A stretch of DNA of 43,132 nt from assembly GCA_021774445.1 (NCBI GenBank), contig JAJFJA010000041.1, forward strand, positions 1 to 43,132, given 5' to 3'. The position numbers and the translations under genes were made by a program. The stretch is from Alphaproteobacteria bacterium. Lineage in GTDB: Bacteria; Pseudomonadota; Alphaproteobacteria; UBA6615. The notes beneath the pieces were generated by a model that was not told where the DNA came from, made no database searches, and worked only from the letters and a program-made list of their open reading frames with translations. Position 1 is the stretch's first letter; every line of letters begins with the position of its first letter. This document shows, in pieces, positions 27,611-36,142 of the stretch.

Positions 27611-29959
27611 CTAGGCCGCGCCCGCCGCGGCAGGGGCCACAGCCTGCTCGACCTCAGCCGGAACGTGACAGATTATCGTGGTACCGAGGTCGGGCTGGGA
27701 GATCAACTCAACAGTGCCACCATGCAGCTCGACAAAACTGCGGACCAGACTCAAGCCGAGGCCGGCGCCGGAGCCACTCTGACGTACCGTGGGGTAGCTG
27801 CCGCGTTCAAAGATCTCCAGGACGCGGGCATGCTCTTCCTCGGGGATACCGACACCGGTATCGCAGACGGAGAACACCAGCTCGTCGCCACTGCGTTCGG
27901 CCGCCAGGGTGATGGAGCCGCCGGTCGGGGTGAACTTGATGGCATTGCTGACCAGGTTGAACATGACCTGCTTGAGCCGCCGCTCGTCGGCGATCATGTC
28001 ACCGACGGTGTCGGCACATTCGAGACTGAGGTTTAGGCGATGCTGGCGCGCCCGCTCGCGGGTCAAACCGTAAATGCTCTCCATCATCGGCTTCACGGCG
28101 AAGCTGCCCAACTCGAGCTCCATGTAGCCGGCCTCGATGGAGGCGAGATCGAGGATGTCGTTGATCAGGTCAAGCAACTGGGCGCTGGAGCTTAGGATAC
28201 CGCTGCAATACTCGGCCTGGCGCTCATTGAGCTCGCCGAACATTTGTTCGTCGAGGATTTCGGCGAAACCGATAATGGTGTTGAGCGGCGTGCGGAGCTC
28301 ATAGGAAACATTAGCGATGAACTCGGTCTTGAGCTGATCGGCGGCAACCAGCGCGTCGTTGCGTTCGTGCAGCGCCTGTTCGATGCGAAAGCGATCGGTG
28401 ACGTCGATGTAGGTCAGCAGCACCATGCCGTCGGGCAGCGGGACAATGCCATATTCCAGCACCGAACCATCGGCGCGACGGAAGCGGCCGCTGCGCGGCT
28501 CGCGTTGGGTGACGCGGCCGATGATACGGGCGCGCAAATCGGTCCAGTCGTCATGCTCGAACAGGTCACGTGTCTTATCGACGAGTTCCGCGATGTGGGG
28601 TTCGCTTTGCAGATCGGTATCGCTCAGCCGCCAGAGTCGGCCGTAGTTGGGGTTGGACAGCTTCAGACGACCGTCGGCGCCGATCAGAGCCACCGCCTCA
28701 TGAAGATTGTCGAGACTGCGACTCTGGACCTCAATCAAGGTGTTGTAGTTGCGCTCCAAAGTCAGGCTATCGGTGACGTCCTCATAGGTGAAAAGCAGCC
28801 CACCGAAGGGATGGGGCGCCACGCGCTTGCGTAGGGTCTTGCCGTCGGGAAGATGTATGAGATCCTCATGGGGATCGATGAGGGAGGTGAATAAGCGCTG
28901 CTGCTCGGCCTTGAAGGCGCGAAAATCGACATATTCGGGCAGCCGACGGCGTTCACGCAGATACTCCAGTTCCTCGTCGAGCGTCGGCTGGCGGTTGAGC
29001 CAGTCGGCGTCCATGTCCCAGAGCCGGGCATAGGCGGCGTTATGAAACTTCAAGCGCTCGTCGGGCCCATAGATGGCGATGGCGACGGCGACATTCTCGA
29101 GCACGTCGGCATGGGCGGCGATATGTTGCTTCAGCTCGCTCTGCGCGGCTTCTAGTTTGGTGTGGTCCAAGGCGTAGCCGACCATGCCGAGGGTGCCGCT
29201 GGGAATTTCATGGAGTTCGAGCAGGCGGCGCTCGCCCTTGACCACGACATGGCAAACCTCGCTTTGCGGCATCTCCGTATCGCGCGCCCGTTGCGGCAGG
29301 GCGCGCACACGATCGTCGCCGAGCAGGGGCTGCTCGACCATGATGGCGGTGGGATCGGAGCCAACAGCATCGGCATAAGCCTGATTGACCTGGGCGAGGA
29401 CCAAACCCTCACCGCGACGCCAAACCGGGAATGGCAAAGCGTCGAGCATAGCTCGCAGCCCGTCTCGCTCACCCTCCGCCACCGCCTGACGCAAGACGGT
29501 GTCGGAGCGACTGGCGGTCTCTTCGGTCACGTCGCGGACCCACAGCACGTCGAAGGCGGCACCCCGGGCACGGCGGCCATCGATGAGGAGTGCCTGCGCC
29601 GCGTCAACCGTCATCATGGTCGCGGAAAAAGGCTCGCCACGGCGGCGTAGACCCTGCACCAGCTTTTCGAGCAGGGCCGCATCGTCGGTGCCGAGCAACG
29701 CCTGTAGCCGCGCCACGGCCGGCCGGCCGGCGGCATCAGGCAACAACGTCCCGAGCCAGACGGATACGGTCTCAACGCCATCGGCCGACCAGGCCATGAA
29801 ACCGCCGGGCGCGGCATCGAGGGTCGCCGCGGTGGCGGCGACGCTGCCACGCAAGCGACGCAGGGAACGCCGGCCGTGCAGCCATAACAAAGCGAACCAT
29901 GACGCCGACGCGAACATGGCGGTAAAGGTGACTGCTAGGATCAGCTGATCAACCGGCAC
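27611..29959 (-). CDS. divL: DivL-type PAS sensor kinase with Tyr in place of phospho-His
   Basis: The 782-residue protein has an N-terminal transmembrane segment (about residues 5-25), several PAS-like domains between about 40 and 530, a HisKA-type dimerisation region and an intact HATPase domain (N-box FNLVSNAIKF, DTGVGIP, GAGLGLSL). The phospho-acceptor position is Tyr553 in FIANVSYELRTPLN, encoded by TAT, where other kinases have His. This is the hallmark of Caulobacter DivL, a similarly sized protein whose Tyr is residue 550. DivL senses DivK and steers CckA in the CtrA cell-cycle pathway, so a similar role is likely. The GTG start at 29959 lacks a clear ribosome-binding site. It lies between ahcY and tsaE. 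Confidence 0.85.
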   Translation of the reverse strand: MPVDQLILAVTFTAMFASASWFALLWLHGRRSLRRLRGSVAATAATLDAAPGGFMAWSADGVETVSVWLGTLLPDAAGRPAVARLQALLGTDDAALLEKLVQGLRRRGEPFSATMMTVDAAQALLIDGRRARGAAFDVLWVRDVTEETASRSDTVLRQAVAEGERDGLRAMLDALPFPVWRRGEGLVLAQVNQAYADAVGSDPTAIMVEQPLLGDDRVRALPQRARDTEMPQSEVCHVVVKGERRLLELHEIPSGTLGMVGYALDHTKLEAAQSELKQHIAAHADVLENVAVAIAIYGPDERLKFHNAAYARLWDMDADWLNRQPTLDEELEYLRERRRLPEYVDFRAFKAEQQRLFTSLIDPHEDLIHLPDGKTLRKRVAPHPFGGLLFTYEDVTDSLTLERNYNTLIEVQSRSLDNLHEAVALIGADGRLKLSNPNYGRLWRLSDTDLQSEPHIAELVDKTRDLFEHDDWTDLRARIIGRVTQREPRSGRFRRADGSVLEYGIVPLPDGMVLLTYIDVTDRFRIEQALHERNDALVAADQLKTEFIANVSYELRTPLNTIIGFAEILDEQMFGELNERQAEYCSGILSSSAQLLDLINDILDLASIEAGYMELELGSFAVKPMMESIYGLTRERARQHRLNLSLECADTVGDMIADERRLKQVMFNLVSNAIKFTPTGGSITLAAERSGDELVFSVCDTGVGIPEEEHARVLEIFERGSYPTVRQSGSGAGLGLSLVRSFVELHGGTVELISQPDLGTTIICHVPAEVEQAVAPAAAGAA

Positions 29960-29996
29960 TCGGCCCTAGCCGGACTTGCCGGCCCCCCGGGGTCAA

Positions 29997-30018
29997 ACGA
30001 ATCGCTTCGTCGATTCGT
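29997..30018. repeat. 8-bp hairpin between ahcY and divL
   Basis: ACGAATCG (29997-30004) pairs with CGATTCGT (30011-30018) around CTTCGT. It is the second of two hairpins in the 123-base gap between ahcY and divL. Confidence 0.4.
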
Positions 30019-30029
30019 TAGCGCGCGGA

Positions 30030-30076
30030 GTTTAGGCGTGTCGGATCGGTTGAACAAGCGATCGACACGCCTAAAC
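30030..30076 (-). terminator. 14-bp perfect hairpin after ahcY
   Basis: GTTTAGGCGTGTCG (30030-30043) is a perfect inverted copy of 30063-30076, with a 19-nt loop. It begins 7 bases after the ahcY stop on the minus strand. There is no U-tract, so it is either a non-canonical terminator, a 3'-end protecting stem or a processing site between ahcY and divL. Confidence 0.5.
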
Positions 30077-30082
30077 AACGGC

Positions 30083-31378
30083 TCAGTAGCGGTACTGGTC
30101 CGGCTTGAAGGGGCCGGCCTGCGGCACGCCGATATAATCCGCCTGCTTGTCGCTGAGTTGAGTCAATTTGGCGCCGATCTTATCGAGATGAAGCCGCGCG
30201 ACTTTCTCATCGAGATGTTTGGGCAGGACATAGACCTGGCGCTCGTAGTTCTGGTGATTGGCCCATAATTCCATCTGCGCCAAGACCTGGTTGGTGAACG
30301 AGGCGCTCATGACGAAGCTGGGGTGACCGGTGGCGCAGCCGAGGTTCACCAAACGGCCTTCGGCGAGCAAAATGAGGCGCTTGCCATCGGGAAACTCGAT
30401 CTCATCAACCTGCGGCTTGACGTTGTGCCATTTGTAGTTGCGTAGGGCCTCGATCTGAATCTCAGAATCGAAGTGGCCGATGTTGCAGACGATGGCGCGG
30501 TCGTGCATCGCCCGCATATGGTCGATGGTAATGACATCGATGTTACCCGTGGCGGTCACGAAAATATCGCCGCGCGGCGCCGCTTCGTCCATGGTGACAA
30601 CCTCGTAGCCATCCATGACCGCCTGCAGGGCGCAGATGGGATCGACCTCGGTGACGACGACGCGGGCGCCGGCGCCGCGCAGGGACGCGGCCGACCCTTT
30701 GCCGACTTCGCCATAACCGCAGATCACGCCAACCTTGCCGGCAAGCATGACATCGGTGCCGCGGCGGATGCCGTCGACGAGGCTCTCGCGGGTGCCGTAG
30801 ACATTATCGAATTTCGACTTGGTGACGGAGTCATTGACGTTGAAGGCCGGCACCTTCAACTCGCCGGTGCGCGCCATCTCATAAAGGCGGTGGACGCCGG
30901 TGGTGGTCTCTTCACTGAGGCCGCGGATGTCGGCGAGCAAGTCGGGGTGCTTTTCATGGACCACCGCGGTCAGGTCGCCGCCATCGTCCAGCAGCATATT
31001 CGGGCGCCAGCCACCCGGGCCACTCAAGGTTTGCTCAATGCACCACCAGAACTCTTCCTCGCTCTGACCTTTCCAAGCATAAACCGGCACGCCGACGGCG
31101 GCGACCGCCGCGGCGGCCTGATCCTGGGTCGAGAAAATGTTGCACGAGGACCAGCGGATGTCGGCGCCAAGAGCAATCAAGGTCTCGATCAGTACGGCGG
31201 TTTGGATGGTCATATGCAAACAGCCGGTAATACGGGCGCCGCTGAGTGGCTTGGCGTCGCCGAACTCCTCACGCAGGGACATCAGGCCCGGCATTTCAGT
31301 TTCGGCAATGGCGATTTCCTTACGGCCCCAATCGGCCAGCGAAATATCGGCGACTTTGTAGTCGGTGGCTTCGGCCAT
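30083..31378 (-). CDS. ahcY: Adenosylhomocysteinase (SAH hydrolase)
   Basis: It hydrolyses S-adenosylhomocysteine to adenosine and homocysteine, closing the methyl cycle, in the cytosol with bound NAD. The 431-residue protein shows [43 protein letters not shown] with the catalytic Lys, the Rossmann motif [12 protein letters not shown] and the C-terminal KPDQYRY end. Start ATG 31378 has AGGAGA 5 nt upstream; the 40 codons before it are not family-like. A candidate promoter and dyad lie at 31446-31498. No known SAH or SAM riboswitch pattern is seen. Confidence 0.96.
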   Translation of the reverse strand: MAEATDYKVADISLADWGRKEIAIAETEMPGLMSLREEFGDAKPLSGARITGCLHMTIQTAVLIETLIALGADIRWSSCNIFSTQDQAAAAVAAVGVPVYAWKGQSEEEFWWCIEQTLSGPGGWRPNMLLDDGGDLTAVVHEKHPDLLADIRGLSEETTTGVHRLYEMARTGELKVPAFNVNDSVTKSKFDNVYGTRESLVDGIRRGTDVMLAGKVGVICGYGEVGKGSAASLRGAGARVVVTEVDPICALQAVMDGYEVVTMDEAAPRGDIFVTATGNIDVITIDHMRAMHDRAIVCNIGHFDSEIQIEALRNYKWHNVKPQVDEIEFPDGKRLILLAEGRLVNLGCATGHPSFVMSASFTNQVLAQMELWANHQNYERQVYVLPKHLDEKVARLHLDKIGAKLTQLSDKQADYIGVPQAGPFKPDQYRY

Positions 31379-31445
31379 CAATCTCTCCTGAGAATATATC
31401 GATCGCGGGCGCGGTGAGACCACGACGCGCCGGACTGTGGTGCGG

Positions 31446-31474
31446 CGTATAGCAAACGGCAGAGTGACCAGCAA
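31446..31474 (-). promoter_or_regulatory. Candidate sigma-70 promoter of ahcY
   Basis: On the minus strand TTGCTG (31474-31469) and TATACG (31451-31446) are separated by 17 bases, about 70 bases upstream of the ahcY start. The -35 matches only its first half to consensus, so this is moderate evidence. Confidence 0.4.
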
Positions 31475-31498
31475 GACACCGTTAGTGCCACAGGTCAC
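31464..31498 (-). promoter_or_regulatory. Dyad overlapping the ahcY promoter region
   Basis: GTGACC (31464-31469) is inverted at 31493-31498. An inner pair, GGCAC/GTGTC on the minus strand with one G-U, closes a 5-nt loop. The outer arm abuts the candidate -35. It could be an operator or, if transcription starts upstream, an RNA hairpin. Confidence 0.35.
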
Positions 31499-31568
31499 CG
31501 CTCACATAGTTCCCACGGCGCCGCCCTGCCGGGCGAAAGCCCGACGACACCCCCTGGACGCGTTAGCC

Positions 31569-31595
31569 GGATCGGCGGCAAGCCACCGCCGATCC
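31569..31595 (-). terminator. 10-bp hairpin after mscL
   Basis: GGATCGGCGG (31569-31578) pairs perfectly with CCGCCGATCC (31586-31595) around 7 nt, starting about 10 bases after the mscL stop. No U-tract follows, so it would be a non-canonical terminator or RNA 3'-end stem. Confidence 0.5.
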
Positions 31596-31605
31596 AATGC
31601 AACGG

Positions 31606-32025
31606 TTAGGACTTCGCGGCCAACAGGTCGCGGATCTCCGCCAACAGGACTTCTTCGCGTGGCGGCGCGGCCGGCGCTTCCGGCTTGGCTTCTTCGACCT
31701 TCTTAAAACGGTTCATCTGTTTGATAACCAAAAAGATCGCGAAAGCGACGATGATGAAATTGATGATCGTATTGATAAATACGCCGTAGTTTATGGTCGC
31801 CGCACCAGCCTCCTTCGCCGCCTCGAGCGTGGCGTAGTCGGTGCCCGAAAGATTGATGAAGTAACCGCTGAAGTCGGCATTGCCCAACAGAATGCCGATC
31901 GGCGGCATGATGACGTCATCGACCAACGACTTGATGATGGCGCCAAACGCTACGCCAAGAATAATGCCAACGGCCATGTCCATGACATTGCCACGCATGG
32001 CGAAATCTTTGAATTCTTTCAGCAT
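31606..32025 (-). CDS. mscL: Large-conductance mechanosensitive channel
   Basis: An inner-membrane homopentamer that opens under extreme membrane tension on osmotic downshock. The 139-residue protein has the N-terminal amphipathic helix [22 protein letters not shown]1 with its Gly-rich pore helix ([12 protein letters not shown]), a periplasmic loop, TM2 (about residues 75-100) and a charged cytoplasmic helix. ATG 32025 follows GAGGGG; the 17 upstream in-frame codons are not family-like. Confidence 0.95.
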   Translation of the reverse strand: MLKEFKDFAMRGNVMDMAVGIILGVAFGAIIKSLVDDVIMPPIGILLGNADFSGYFINLSGTDYATLEAAKEAGAATINYGVFINTIINFIIVAFAIFLVIKQMNRFKKVEEAKPEAPAAPPREEVLLAEIRDLLAAKS

Positions 32026-32159
32026 GTTCTGCCCCTCGCTCCCATACTTTAGGTGGCACTTTCCGTCGGCACACACCTATCCCGAGAGCTAGCTTCGCAG
32101 CGAATTCGACCCAAATCAAGGCTGCGGTCGGCGCGCGCGAGAGGGGCGAAACGGGGCCG

Positions 32160-32450
32160 CTAGTCCTCGCCAAAACGGTCGGCGACGAGTTCGACAAGCG
32201 CGGCCAGGGCCGCTTGGGCCTGGGGGCCACGGGCGGTCAGGCCGATGGTCGAGCCCGGCGCGGCGGCCAATGTCAGCAAGCCCATGATGGAGGTGCCGGA
32301 CACGGTGGTGCCACCCTTGGTGACCGTCACCTGGGCGGCGAAGCCCTCGGCCAGCCGAACGAATTTCGACGCCGCCCTAGCATGCAGTCCGCGTTTGTTG
32401 AGGATCGTGACACCAGGGACGGTGAAGGGCGGACACCCGTCCCAGCTCAT
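32160..32450 (-). CDS. ptsH: HPr family phosphocarrier
   Basis: The 96-residue protein carries the phospho-accepting His23 in NKRGLHARAAS and Ser54 in SGTSIMGLL, the residue phosphorylated by HprK. In alphaproteobacteria HPr acts with EI-Ntr and EIIA proteins as a regulatory, not sugar-transporting, relay. ATG at 32450 overlaps the ptsM stop as ATGA. Together with ptsM, rapZ and hprK it forms a regulatory phosphotransfer cluster; no enzyme I gene is in the window. Confidence 0.93.
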   Translation of the reverse strand: MSWDGCPPFTVPGVTILNKRGLHARAASKFVRLAEGFAAQVTVTKGGTTVSGTSIMGLLTLAAAPGSTIGLTARGPQAQAALAALVELVADRFGED

Positions 32451-32851
32451 TTGGTTTCGGCGAGCAGTGCCGAGGCGACATTGATATAACGCCGCCCCGC
32501 CTCCTGGGCAGCGGCCACGGCCTCGCCGACCGGTTGCTCGCCACGGACGCTGGCGAGTTTGATCAACATCGGCAGATTGACGCCGGCAATCACCTCGATA
32601 GAGCCTTGATCCATGATGGATATGGCCAAGTTCGACGGGGTGCCGCCGAACATGTCGGTGAGGACGACGACGCCGTCGCCACTGTCCATCTGCTTGGCGG
32701 CGGCGAGGATATCCTCGCGACGGCGCTCCATATCGTCCTCTGGACCAATGCTGATCGTGGTGATTTGCTGTTGGGGGCCGACGACGTGCTCGAGGGCCGC
32801 AAGAAACTCGTTGGCCAGACGGCCATGGGTCACCAGGACAAGGCCAATCAA
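32447..32851 (-). CDS. ptsM: PTS EIIA-Man family regulatory protein
   Basis: The 134-residue protein has the mannose-type EIIA fold with phospho-His9 in VLVTHGRLANEF, and VVVLTDMFGGTPSNLA. There are no EIIB, EIIC or EIID partners, so it is the orphan regulatory type common in alphaproteobacteria. Its start overlaps the rapZ stop and its stop overlaps the ptsH start, both as ATGA. Confidence 0.92.
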   Translation of the reverse strand: MIGLVLVTHGRLANEFLAALEHVVGPQQQITTISIGPEDDMERRREDILAAAKQMDSGDGVVVLTDMFGGTPSNLAISIMDQGSIEVIAGVNLPMLIKLASVRGEQPVGEAVAAAQEAGRRYINVASALLAETK

Positions 32852-33750
32852 GGTTTCGACCTCCCGTTATCGACGCCCGCACCCTCTAACTCACGATGCA
32901 GGACGTCAACGTTGAGGCTGCGCGCGCGCAGCCATGATGCTATTTGTTCAGCGACATAAACCGAACGATGTTGGCCGCCCGTGCAGCCCACGGCAATCGT
33001 CAAATAACGTTTGCCCTCACGATCGTAGCGCGGCAGCAGCAGTTCGAGTAACCCGGTAAGTGCCGCAAAAAAGGCATCATAACCCTCGTCGGCGCTGACA
33101 AAGGCGCCAACGGCGGGGTCGCAGCCGGTCTGCGCTTGAAGATCGGGCTCGTAATGCGGGTTGCGCAGAAAGCGCACGTCGAACACCAGATCGGCGTCGC
33201 GAGGCAAGCCGTTGCGGAAGGCGAAGGAAGTGACGAAGAGCTGCAATTCGCCGCTGGTCTGACTGCCCAAACGCTGACGCAAGATCTGATTGAAGGCGTG
33301 CACATTGTGGTGGCTGGTGTCGATGACCACATCGGCGGCGCTGCGCAAGGGCGTTAGGATCTCGCGTTCGCGGGCGATGCCATCGGTGACTCGGCGATCC
33401 TGGGCCAGGGGATGACGGCGGCGGGTCTCCGTATAACGCAGCCGTAGCACCTCATCATCGCAATCGATGAACAACAGATCGACCGGGTTGCCGGACTCGG
33501 CACGAAGCCGGCTGACATCCTCGATAAACGGATCGACATGGAAACCGCGGCTGCGAATATCGACACCGATGGCCAGTCCGCGCCCGGGTGCGGGACCTTG
33601 GCGGGCCAGGTTGCCGAGGAGACGAAGCGGCAGATTGTCGACCGCCTCATAGCCCATGTCTTCCATTGCCTTAAGGGCCGTCGTCCGGCCGGCACCGGAC
33701 ATGCCGGTGACCAGAACGATGCGGCCCGACGCCGCTGCATCTTCCTGCAT
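32848..33750 (-). CDS. rapZ: RapZ-family nucleotide-binding protein
   Basis: The 300-residue protein has an N-terminal P-loop domain (VLVTGMSGAGRTTALKAME), FIDCDDEVLRLRYTETRRRHPL, and the C-terminal domain with IAVGCTGGQHRSVYVAEQIA, the metabolite-binding motif. In E. coli RapZ controls small RNA GlmZ and amino-sugar synthesis; in alphaproteobacteria the role is less known. The usual P-loop Lys is Arg22. ATG 33750 has a weak ribosome-binding site; the longer reading to 33921 adds 57 non-family residues. The gene is coupled to ptsM by a 4-base overlap. Confidence 0.92.
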   Translation of the reverse strand: MQEDAAASGRIVLVTGMSGAGRTTALKAMEDMGYEAVDNLPLRLLGNLARQGPAPGRGLAIGVDIRSRGFHVDPFIEDVSRLRAESGNPVDLLFIDCDDEVLRLRYTETRRRHPLAQDRRVTDGIAREREILTPLRSAADVVIDTSHHNVHAFNQILRQRLGSQTSGELQLFVTSFAFRNGLPRDADLVFDVRFLRNPHYEPDLQAQTGCDPAVGAFVSADEGYDAFFAALTGLLELLLPRYDREGKRYLTIAVGCTGGQHRSVYVAEQIASWLRARSLNVDVLHRELEGAGVDNGRSKP

Positions 33751-33772
33751 GGAAAGGCCTCGTCGCGACTGC

Positions 33773-34210
33773 CTATTGATCGGCCAAGGGGTTATGGCCC
33801 GATAGGCTGCCGACCGCAAGGCGAAGCTTGGCGGGGGCCGAGGCCTCGAAGGGTGCCAAGGTGCAAATGGGAAACGAACGACCGCACAGAGTGCCGCAAC
33901 GCGGCTCCGGCAGGCGGGCAATCTCCGATGCCGGCGCGAGATCGACGATCAGGGACAGGCGCGCGGCGGCGACGGTGGGCACGTCGACGATGCCGATGCC
34001 GCGCACCTCGAGTCGACCGGCGATCGGCGGCGGTGCCGACATCACCACAGCGCCGCCAACAAGGCGCAGTTCCGTGTAGTCGTCGGCGATCAGCTGGGCG
34101 CCGCCGTCGATCAGGCGTAACGCCAGGTCCGACTTGCCGCTGCCGGAGGCGCCGCGCAGCAAAACGCCGCGGCCGGCAACAAACACCGATGTAGCGTGAA
34201 CGCGTTCCAT
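33773..34210 (-). CDS. hprK: HPr kinase/phosphorylase, short alphaproteobacterial form
   Basis: It phosphorylates or dephosphorylates the regulatory Ser of HPr. The 145-residue protein is only the catalytic domain: P-loop RGASGSGKSDLALRLID, DDYTELR, and the signature RGIGIVDVP. The N-terminal domain of Firmicute HprK is absent, as is usual in alphaproteobacteria. It lies between chvG and rapZ. The ATG at 34210 is preceded by a perfect 10-bp hairpin whose 3' arm contains the only Shine-Dalgarno-like GAGG. Confidence 0.93.
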   Translation of the reverse strand: MERVHATSVFVAGRGVLLRGASGSGKSDLALRLIDGGAQLIADDYTELRLVGGAVVMSAPPPIAGRLEVRGIGIVDVPTVAAARLSLIVDLAPASEIARLPEPRCGTLCGRSFPICTLAPFEASAPAKLRLAVGSLSGHNPLADQ

Positions 34211-34213
34211 GGC

Positions 34214-34254
34214 CCCGGCCTCGAGAATGGCAGGACTAGAGTACCGAGGCCGGG
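34214..34254 (-). promoter_or_regulatory. Hairpin covering the hprK ribosome-binding site
   Basis: On the minus-strand RNA, CCCGGCCUCG pairs with CGAGGCCGGG (10 perfect base pairs, 21-nt loop). The 3' arm includes the likely Shine-Dalgarno GAGG and ends 3 nt before the AUG, a layout suited to translational control. Confidence 0.5.
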
Positions 34255-34388
34255 CAACAAACGAAATATATGTGTGATGTCCGGCGGCTAAAGCCGCGCC
34301 GCCCCGGGGAGGCGCGAGGATCGGAATCAGTTTCCGATTTCCCGACCCAGGATGACAGCGCTGGGCGCCGAACCTGACGAGAGCGTCG

Positions 34389-36116
34389 TTAATCGACGTG
34401 GGCGGCGGGGACTTCGACGACGAAGCGGGCGCCGACGATGGTGCCGGCGGCGTCGCGGCGGTTTTCGGCCCAGATGCGGCCGCCAATGGCATCGATAATT
34501 TGGCGGGAAATACTCAATCCGAGGCCGGAGTGGGTGCCCTCCCGTTCGTTAATGCCGACGCGACGATCGGAATAGAAGCGGTCGAAGATGGCGTCCAGCT
34601 TGCTTTCGGGAATGCCGGGACCCTCATCCTCGACGGAAACGCGGATACTGTCGCCGTGGCGTTCGGCGCTGCAGGTAATACGGCCATCCGGGGGGCTGAA
34701 CGAAACCGCGTTGGCGATGACATTGCGGAAGACCTGACCTAGGCGCCCTTCGATACCGACGGCGTGCAGGTCCTCGCCCTGGGTATTTTCCGGCGGCAAA
34801 CCGAGGGTGACACGGGGCGCCCCGGGGCGGGTATTGGCGCGCTCAACTTCGACCAGAGCCGACAACAGCGGGCCGATATCCAGGGTCTCAGTCTCGGCCC
34901 GGCTCAGTTCGGCATCGAGGCGCGACGCGTCGGAGATGTCGCTGATCAGACGATCCAATCGCTGCACATCCTCAAGGATAATCGACATGAGACGGCGCTG
35001 TTGGTCGGGATCGGTGACCCGCGCCGTGGTCTCGACGGCACTGCGCAGACTGGTCAGGGGATTCTTGATTTCATGGGCGACATCGGCGGCGAAATGCTCG
35101 ATGGCGTCCATACGCTGCCACAGCGCGGAGGTCATTTGCCGCAGATCGCGGCTGAGTTCGCCGATCTCATCGCTGCGATTGGAAAAATCGGGGATTTCGG
35201 CCTGGCGGCCCTGACCACGGCGGACACTCTCCGCGGCCACGGCGAGGCGGCGCAACGGGCGGGCAATGGTCGCCGCCAGGTACAATGACAGCAAGACGGT
35301 CACCGCGAACGCGACGCCAGAAACCTTGATGATGTCAAGGCGAACGGCCCGTAAGCCGGCCTCGATCTCACTGGAATCGGTGGACAGCATAACGGCGCCG
35401 ACGATCTGCTTGTAGCGTTGCACCGGAACGGCAACGGAAATGATGATGCCGCGGTCGCCGTCGCTGCGTACCGCGCCGAACCCCTGCCCAAACAGGGCTT
35501 TCTGAACTTCTTCATAGTCGGCAGCGCTCTGCTGCGGCAATTCGCGATAGGCGGGCAGCTCGCTGCGGCCGGGAAGCCAATTGACGACAAACTCGAAGGT
35601 CTGCACGACGATGTCCGTCAGCGACAGATCGGTGGTTGGCAGCGCAAGCTGCTCGACATGGACACGGCCGCGCGGGGCGGCCAAAGCACGGGTGTCGGCA
35701 AGCATGTCACCGGCGGAGGAGAATAATCTGGCGCGAGTCTCCGTCGGGGCCGCCAGTCGGCGCAGCATGTTGGAGGAGCGGGCCGGCTCGAGACGCTGGC
35801 CGACGCCGGGCGTGACGACGACGCCGCCGGAGCCGAGCGCGCCAGCGAAAATCTCGCCCTGCTCGCGCAACGCCTCAACCTCACGATTGATCAGGCTTTG
35901 CTCATATTGGTCGAGGAAGAAGAAGCCGCCGACCGGAACCGCCAGCACCAGCAGATTGATCGCCAAGATACGCCGGGTAAGGGAGCCGGACGGAAAGCGT
36001 AAGCGGCGGCGGCGCTGGCCTTTTTCCTCCAGCGGCGGCACATAGGCGGCGGCGCGGCGGCGCGGCGTGCTGCGCCGGCCGGCCTTGATCGGGCCGGAAT
36101 GCGCCTCAGCCGTCAT
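34389..36116 (-). CDS. chvG: Two-component sensor histidine kinase ChvG/ExoS
   Basis: An inner-membrane sensor of acid and envelope stress. The 575-residue protein has a basic N terminus, TM1 (about residues 49-68), a periplasmic domain of about 190 residues, TM2 (about 264-283), a HAMP domain, HisKA with phospho-His348 in DVAHEIKNPLTSL and a HATPase domain (DEGPGIP, HSGLGLSIS). ATG 36116. It is 26 bases from chvI and upstream of hprK, the standard alphaproteobacterial arrangement. A hairpin GCGGC-TTTA-GCCGC lies in the 178-base gap before hprK. Confidence 0.93.
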   Translation of the reverse strand: MTAEAHSGPIKAGRRSTPRRRAAAYVPPLEEKGQRRRRLRFPSGSLTRRILAINLLVLAVPVGGFFFLDQYEQSLINREVEALREQGEIFAGALGSGGVVVTPGVGQRLEPARSSNMLRRLAAPTETRARLFSSAGDMLADTRALAAPRGRVHVEQLALPTTDLSLTDIVVQTFEFVVNWLPGRSELPAYRELPQQSAADYEEVQKALFGQGFGAVRSDGDRGIIISVAVPVQRYKQIVGAVMLSTDSSEIEAGLRAVRLDIIKVSGVAFAVTVLLSLYLAATIARPLRRLAVAAESVRRGQGRQAEIPDFSNRSDEIGELSRDLRQMTSALWQRMDAIEHFAADVAHEIKNPLTSLRSAVETTARVTDPDQQRRLMSIILEDVQRLDRLISDISDASRLDAELSRAETETLDIGPLLSALVEVERANTRPGAPRVTLGLPPENTQGEDLHAVGIEGRLGQVFRNVIANAVSFSPPDGRITCSAERHGDSIRVSVEDEGPGIPESKLDAIFDRFYSDRRVGINEREGTHSGLGLSISRQIIDAIGGRIWAENRRDAAGTIVGARFVVEVPAAHVD

Positions 36117-36142
36117 GATACCCCCTGGGGCTTAGACCCCGG

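Noticed and set aside
28290..28320. Sequencing error or broken histidine kinase in divL
   Set aside because: Tyr at the acceptor site is the defining feature of DivL, and the rest of the kinase is intact, so this is not a defect.
30473..31417. 314-codon plus-strand ORF opposite ahcY
   Set aside because: Antisense shadow of a strongly conserved gene.
31379..31605. SAH or SAM riboswitch before ahcY
   Set aside because: I looked for the conserved core of the SAH riboswitch and for SAM-type patterns and did not find them; only a promoter-like pair and a dyad are present.
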